A stretch of 44,582 bases of DNA from a bacterium (GTDB lineage Bacteria > Elusimicrobiota > Elusimicrobia > Elusimicrobiales > UBA9959), in assembly GCA_021789695.1 (NCBI GenBank), contig JAJYJH010000016.1, forward strand, positions 1-44,582, read 5' to 3'. This document shows, piece after piece, positions 42,591 through 44,582 of the stretch; position 1 is the first letter of the stretch; each line of letters starts with the position of its first letter. Under the pieces are notes generated by a model. The model saw only the letters and a list, made by a program, of their open reading frames with translations. It did no database searches and was not told where the DNA came from. Made by a program: the position numbers and the translations under genes.

Positions 42591-43367
42591 TCAGCGCCGC
42601 GGTTTCCGGGCCGGTTCCCGGTCCTCGAACTTCGGGCGGCCGTAATGGTCGAAAAGGGCGCTTTCGTAATCCTCGCTGACAGGCTGCGACGGGTCGAATC
42701 CGGGGCTCAGCCTGATGGCCTCGCGCGTCAGGTCCACGAAGACCTCCGAGGTGTCCCAGTCCACGCGCTCTATCCAGTGCGGGGACACCAGCACCTTGCG
42801 CCCCGACAGCCAGATGCCGGTGTCGGCCACGATGTAGGAGATGGCCCACTCGGCATCGTCCATGATGAAGTCGTCCACGTGGCCTATGGGCCCGTCGGCG
42901 GCGTGCAGCTTGTAACCGGCGACGGCGCGCACCCCCTGCAGCGAAGACTCCTCCTCCGATACCGGCTCCGGCTTCTCTTCCTTCATCGCCGAGGCGTCCG
43001 GGAAGACAGGCCCTCCCGACATGCCGCCCGCGTAGAAGCCGTCGCCCCAGTAGAGCGGCCAGGCGTAATGCCTGTAAAGCTCCAGCTCGTGCCGGCGGGA
43101 AACGGTCTTCTTGGTGTCTATGTCCGGGCTATTGCGCACCTGCTCGCGGGTGAGCCTGACAGGAAGCGTCCCGGTCTTCCAGTCCGGAGTCTCCAGCGCC
43201 ACCGGCGCTATCAGCACCTTTCGTCCGGCCAGCCAGCCGCCGGTGCTGACCACCAAATAGCGCAGGTCCCAGGTGCGGTCGTCGAAATAGAAGTCCTCCA
43301 CCGAGCCCAGTTCGCCGTCCGTGGCGTGTATCCTGTGCCCAAGAAGACTTTTAACGTTCCTCAGCAT
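42591..43367 (-). CDS. Double PRC-barrel domain protein
   Basis: A 258-residue protein with two PRC-barrel domains. The first (about 1-75) begins NVKSLLGHRIHATDGELGSV and continues YFDDRTWDLRYLVVSTGGWL; the second (about 150-225) mirrors it with YKLHAADGPIGHVDDFIMDD and WAISYIVADTGIWLSGRKVL. Between them is a linker with RRHELELYRHYAWPLYWGDG and an acidic segment. PRC barrels bind RNA-processing or photosynthetic partners (RimM, reaction centre H subunit), and stand-alone tandem forms in environmental bacteria are uncharacterised, often stress-linked. There is no signal peptide. The tail is basic (FEDREPARKPRR). A good promoter lies just upstream. Confidence 0.88.
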   Translation of the reverse strand: MLRNVKSLLGHRIHATDGELGSVEDFYFDDRTWDLRYLVVSTGGWLAGRKVLIAPVALETPDWKTGTLPVRLTREQVRNSPDIDTKKTVSRRHELELYRHYAWPLYWGDGFYAGGMSGGPVFPDASAMKEEKPEPVSEEESSLQGVRAVAGYKLHAADGPIGHVDDFIMDDAEWAISYIVADTGIWLSGRKVLVSPHWIERVDWDTSEVFVDLTREAIRLSPGFDPSQPVSEDYESALFDHYGRPKFEDREPARKPRR

Positions 43368-43419
43368 AATCCCCCCCTGTGCCGCAGTTCGCCGCGGCGG
43401 CTAAGGCTAACCTACGGCC

Positions 43420-43448
43420 ATTCTAATACTTTGTCCCGGGAAACTCAA
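43420..43448 (-). promoter_or_regulatory. Sigma70-type promoter of the PRC-barrel gene
   Basis: On the minus strand TTGAGT (43443-43448), 17-bp spacer, TAGAAT (43420-43425). The -35 overlaps the end of the dppA-like gene. A GGGGGG ribosome site precedes the ATG at 43367. Confidence 0.7.
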
Positions 43449-44242
43449 TATATGAACTGTACCGCCCGCAGTATCTCGTAGCAGTCGGCGCAGCGCAGGC
43501 GCACGGACAGGTCCCCGGTGCGGACGGCGCCCGGGTAGAAAGAGAAGCGCTGCGCGCGGCGCGTCTCCTTGAACTTCAGGTCCACCACCGGCCTCTTAGG
43601 CGGCTTCGGCAGCGAGCGCGCGGTTTTGGACAGCAGCGCGGCCTGCACCCCGGCGGAGATGCGCTCCAGCGCCTCGGCCGGGTGCAGGTGGACGGTGGCC
43701 TCGCCGATGTTCTCCTTGGTGGCGACGGTCGCCATGCGCGGCAGCAGCCGCCTGGCGTGGGCGCAGGCGTTGGCGTCGCCGGAAATGAAGACGCTGGGGA
43801 CCTTCAGCTCCGCCGCGGCCCAGGCGTTCAGCTCGAACTCCGAGACGGGCTTGCCGTCGACGCGGAACTCGGAGAGCGTGGTGGACATGGTGTGCGACAT
43901 CGGGCTCTCGGCCGAGCCCGCGCGGGCGTGGTAGCCGATGTAGACGGCGGCGGAAAAACCCCGCTCCAGGCCGTCCATCATCATCATGGGGCCGCCGCTC
44001 CAGCAGCGCACCAGGCGCGCCTGGCGCGGCAGCTCGGAATGGATGATGTTCCTGGCCGTGCCGTGCGCGTCGCGCACCAGCAACTCGTCCGCGCCCGCGG
44101 CGAGGGCTCCTTCGCAGGCGGCCTTCACCTCGGCCGTCATTTGCCTGCGGCAGGCCTCGTAGTCCGGGCTGCCGGCCGCTATCTCCTCCCAGGCGGAAAC
44201 GCCGCTGATCCCCTCTATGTCCGCAGTTATGAAAACCTTCAT
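43445..44242 (-). CDS. dppA: M55-family D-aminopeptidase (DppA-like)
   Basis: A 265-residue zinc aminopeptidase of the DppA family, which removes N-terminal D-amino acids (D-Ala in B. subtilis), for example during reuse of cell-wall peptides. The N-terminus KVFITADIEGISGV gives Asp8 and Glu10, LLVRDAHGTARNI gives His60, and VYIGYHARAG gives His105, the expected zinc ligands. SPMSHTMSTT and FISGDANACAHARR are also conserved. The ATG at 44242 follows GGAGGAAAGAT; an upstream ATG at 44281 lacks a ribosome site. It is divergent from the ppk2 gene. Confidence 0.92.
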   Translation of the reverse strand: MKVFITADIEGISGVSAWEEIAAGSPDYEACRRQMTAEVKAACEGALAAGADELLVRDAHGTARNIIHSELPRQARLVRCWSGGPMMMMDGLERGFSAAVYIGYHARAGSAESPMSHTMSTTLSEFRVDGKPVSEFELNAWAAAELKVPSVFISGDANACAHARRLLPRMATVATKENIGEATVHLHPAEALERISAGVQAALLSKTARSLPKPPKRPVVDLKFKETRRAQRFSFYPGAVRTGDLSVRLRCADCYEILRAVQFIY

Positions 44243-44328
44243 ATCTTTCCTCCGCGTTCGTGTCCCAAAGTATCCTACCAAAACCCGGCGCGCCGTTAAA
44301 GCGCGCCCGCCGCGGTGTCCGGCGGTTC

Positions 44329-44357
44329 TTGCCGGGCCGGCGCTAAAAAAGCATAAT
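44329..44357 (+). promoter_or_regulatory. Sigma70-type promoter of the ppk2-like gene
   Basis: TTGCCG (44329-44334), 17-bp spacer, CATAAT (44352-44357), about 30 bp before the ATG, with AGGAGGA as ribosome-binding site. Confidence 0.7.
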
Positions 44358-44386
44358 CACAATATGGGGCAACAGGAGGAACTTTC

Positions 44387-44582
44387 ATGAATTACGCTAA
44401 GATGTTCAGGGTGGAGCACGGCGCCAAGGTGGACCTGAAGAAGATAGACCCGGGTTTCCACGACAGGAACGAGAACAAGGCCTCGTCGCTGAAAAAGCTG
44501 GAGAAGCTTTCCCGCCGGCTGCGCGACCTGCAGTTCCACCTGTACGCCGAGGACAGGCGCTCGGTGCTCATCTGCCTGCAGG
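44387..44582 (+). CDS. ppk2: Polyphosphate kinase 2 family protein, N-terminal part
   Basis: The first 65 residues of a protein that runs off the right edge. MNYAKMFRVEHGAKVDLKKI followed by DPGFHD and, later, LEKLSRRLRDLQFHLYAEDR and SVLICLQ match the N-terminal region of PPK2 enzymes, where the next residues are normally the Walker A loop (GMDAAGKDG). PPK2 uses polyphosphate to phosphorylate nucleoside mono- or diphosphates. The subclass cannot be told from this part. A strong ribosome site (AGGAGGA) and a good promoter precede it. Confidence 0.85.
   Translation, partial: MNYAKMFRVEHGAKVDLKKIDPGFHDRNENKASSLKKLEKLSRRLRDLQFHLYAEDRRSVLICLQ

Overview
This 44.6-kb window is GC-rich, gene-dense chromosomal DNA from a diderm bacterium. 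Outer-membrane and periplasmic functions are plain: apolipoprotein N-acyltransferase (Lnt), a tail-specific protease (Prc), four proteins with lipoprotein signal peptides, a DsbA-like thioredoxin and a Wzx-type flippase. Despite the high GC content, ATA is used often for Ile and AGG for Arg. That codon habit, together with a secreted clostripain-type (C11) peptidase, suggests Elusimicrobiota or a relative. This placement is inference: there is no rRNA in the window to prove it.

Layout. 1-5446: a partial TPR-like lipoprotein, an Old Yellow Enzyme/esterase operon, a cytidylate-kinase-like protein and Prc. 5541-10095: a HAD phosphatase, phosphoglycerate mutase (GpmI) with DUF167, then a DsbA-like / MauE-DoxX-like / unknown exported protein operon. 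10124-15941: a lone receiver, a polytopic membrane protein, an OmpR-type two-component system, a repeat-containing lipoprotein and a His/Lys-rich exported protein. 16016-19138: an isochorismatase-fold hydrolase, a decayed group II intron sitting just behind the terminator of a C11 peptidase gene, and a gene-poor stretch with divergent promoters and coding relics. 19139-24224: Lnt, SecA and a methyltransferase. 24410-34179: a surface-polysaccharide cluster (flippase, methyltransferase, two GT4 glycosyltransferases, an asparagine-synthase-type amidotransferase, an LPG-synthase/flippase-like membrane protein) that also carries TrmL and an M3 oligopeptidase. 34343-38616: a compact gnd-tal-zwf-pgl operon for the oxidative pentose phosphate pathway. 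38632-44582: a cyclic-nucleotide-binding protein with uridine kinase, a YdjI-like SPFH/zinc-ribbon protein with a zinc-ribbon/TPR partner, a lipoprotein, a double PRC-barrel protein, DppA-type D-aminopeptidase and the start of a PPK2 polyphosphate kinase.

Together this is mostly core and envelope biology: sugar phosphate and NADPH supply, envelope assembly and quality control, redox folding outside the cytoplasm and surface glycan synthesis. No CRISPR array, prophage or intact insertion sequence is visible. The least ordinary parts are the intron relic with its terminator-linked insertion site, the SPFH/zinc-ribbon pair, the DsbA-MauE-unknown operon, and several promoters whose -10 box lies only 6-8 bases before the start codon, which suggests leaderless mRNAs.
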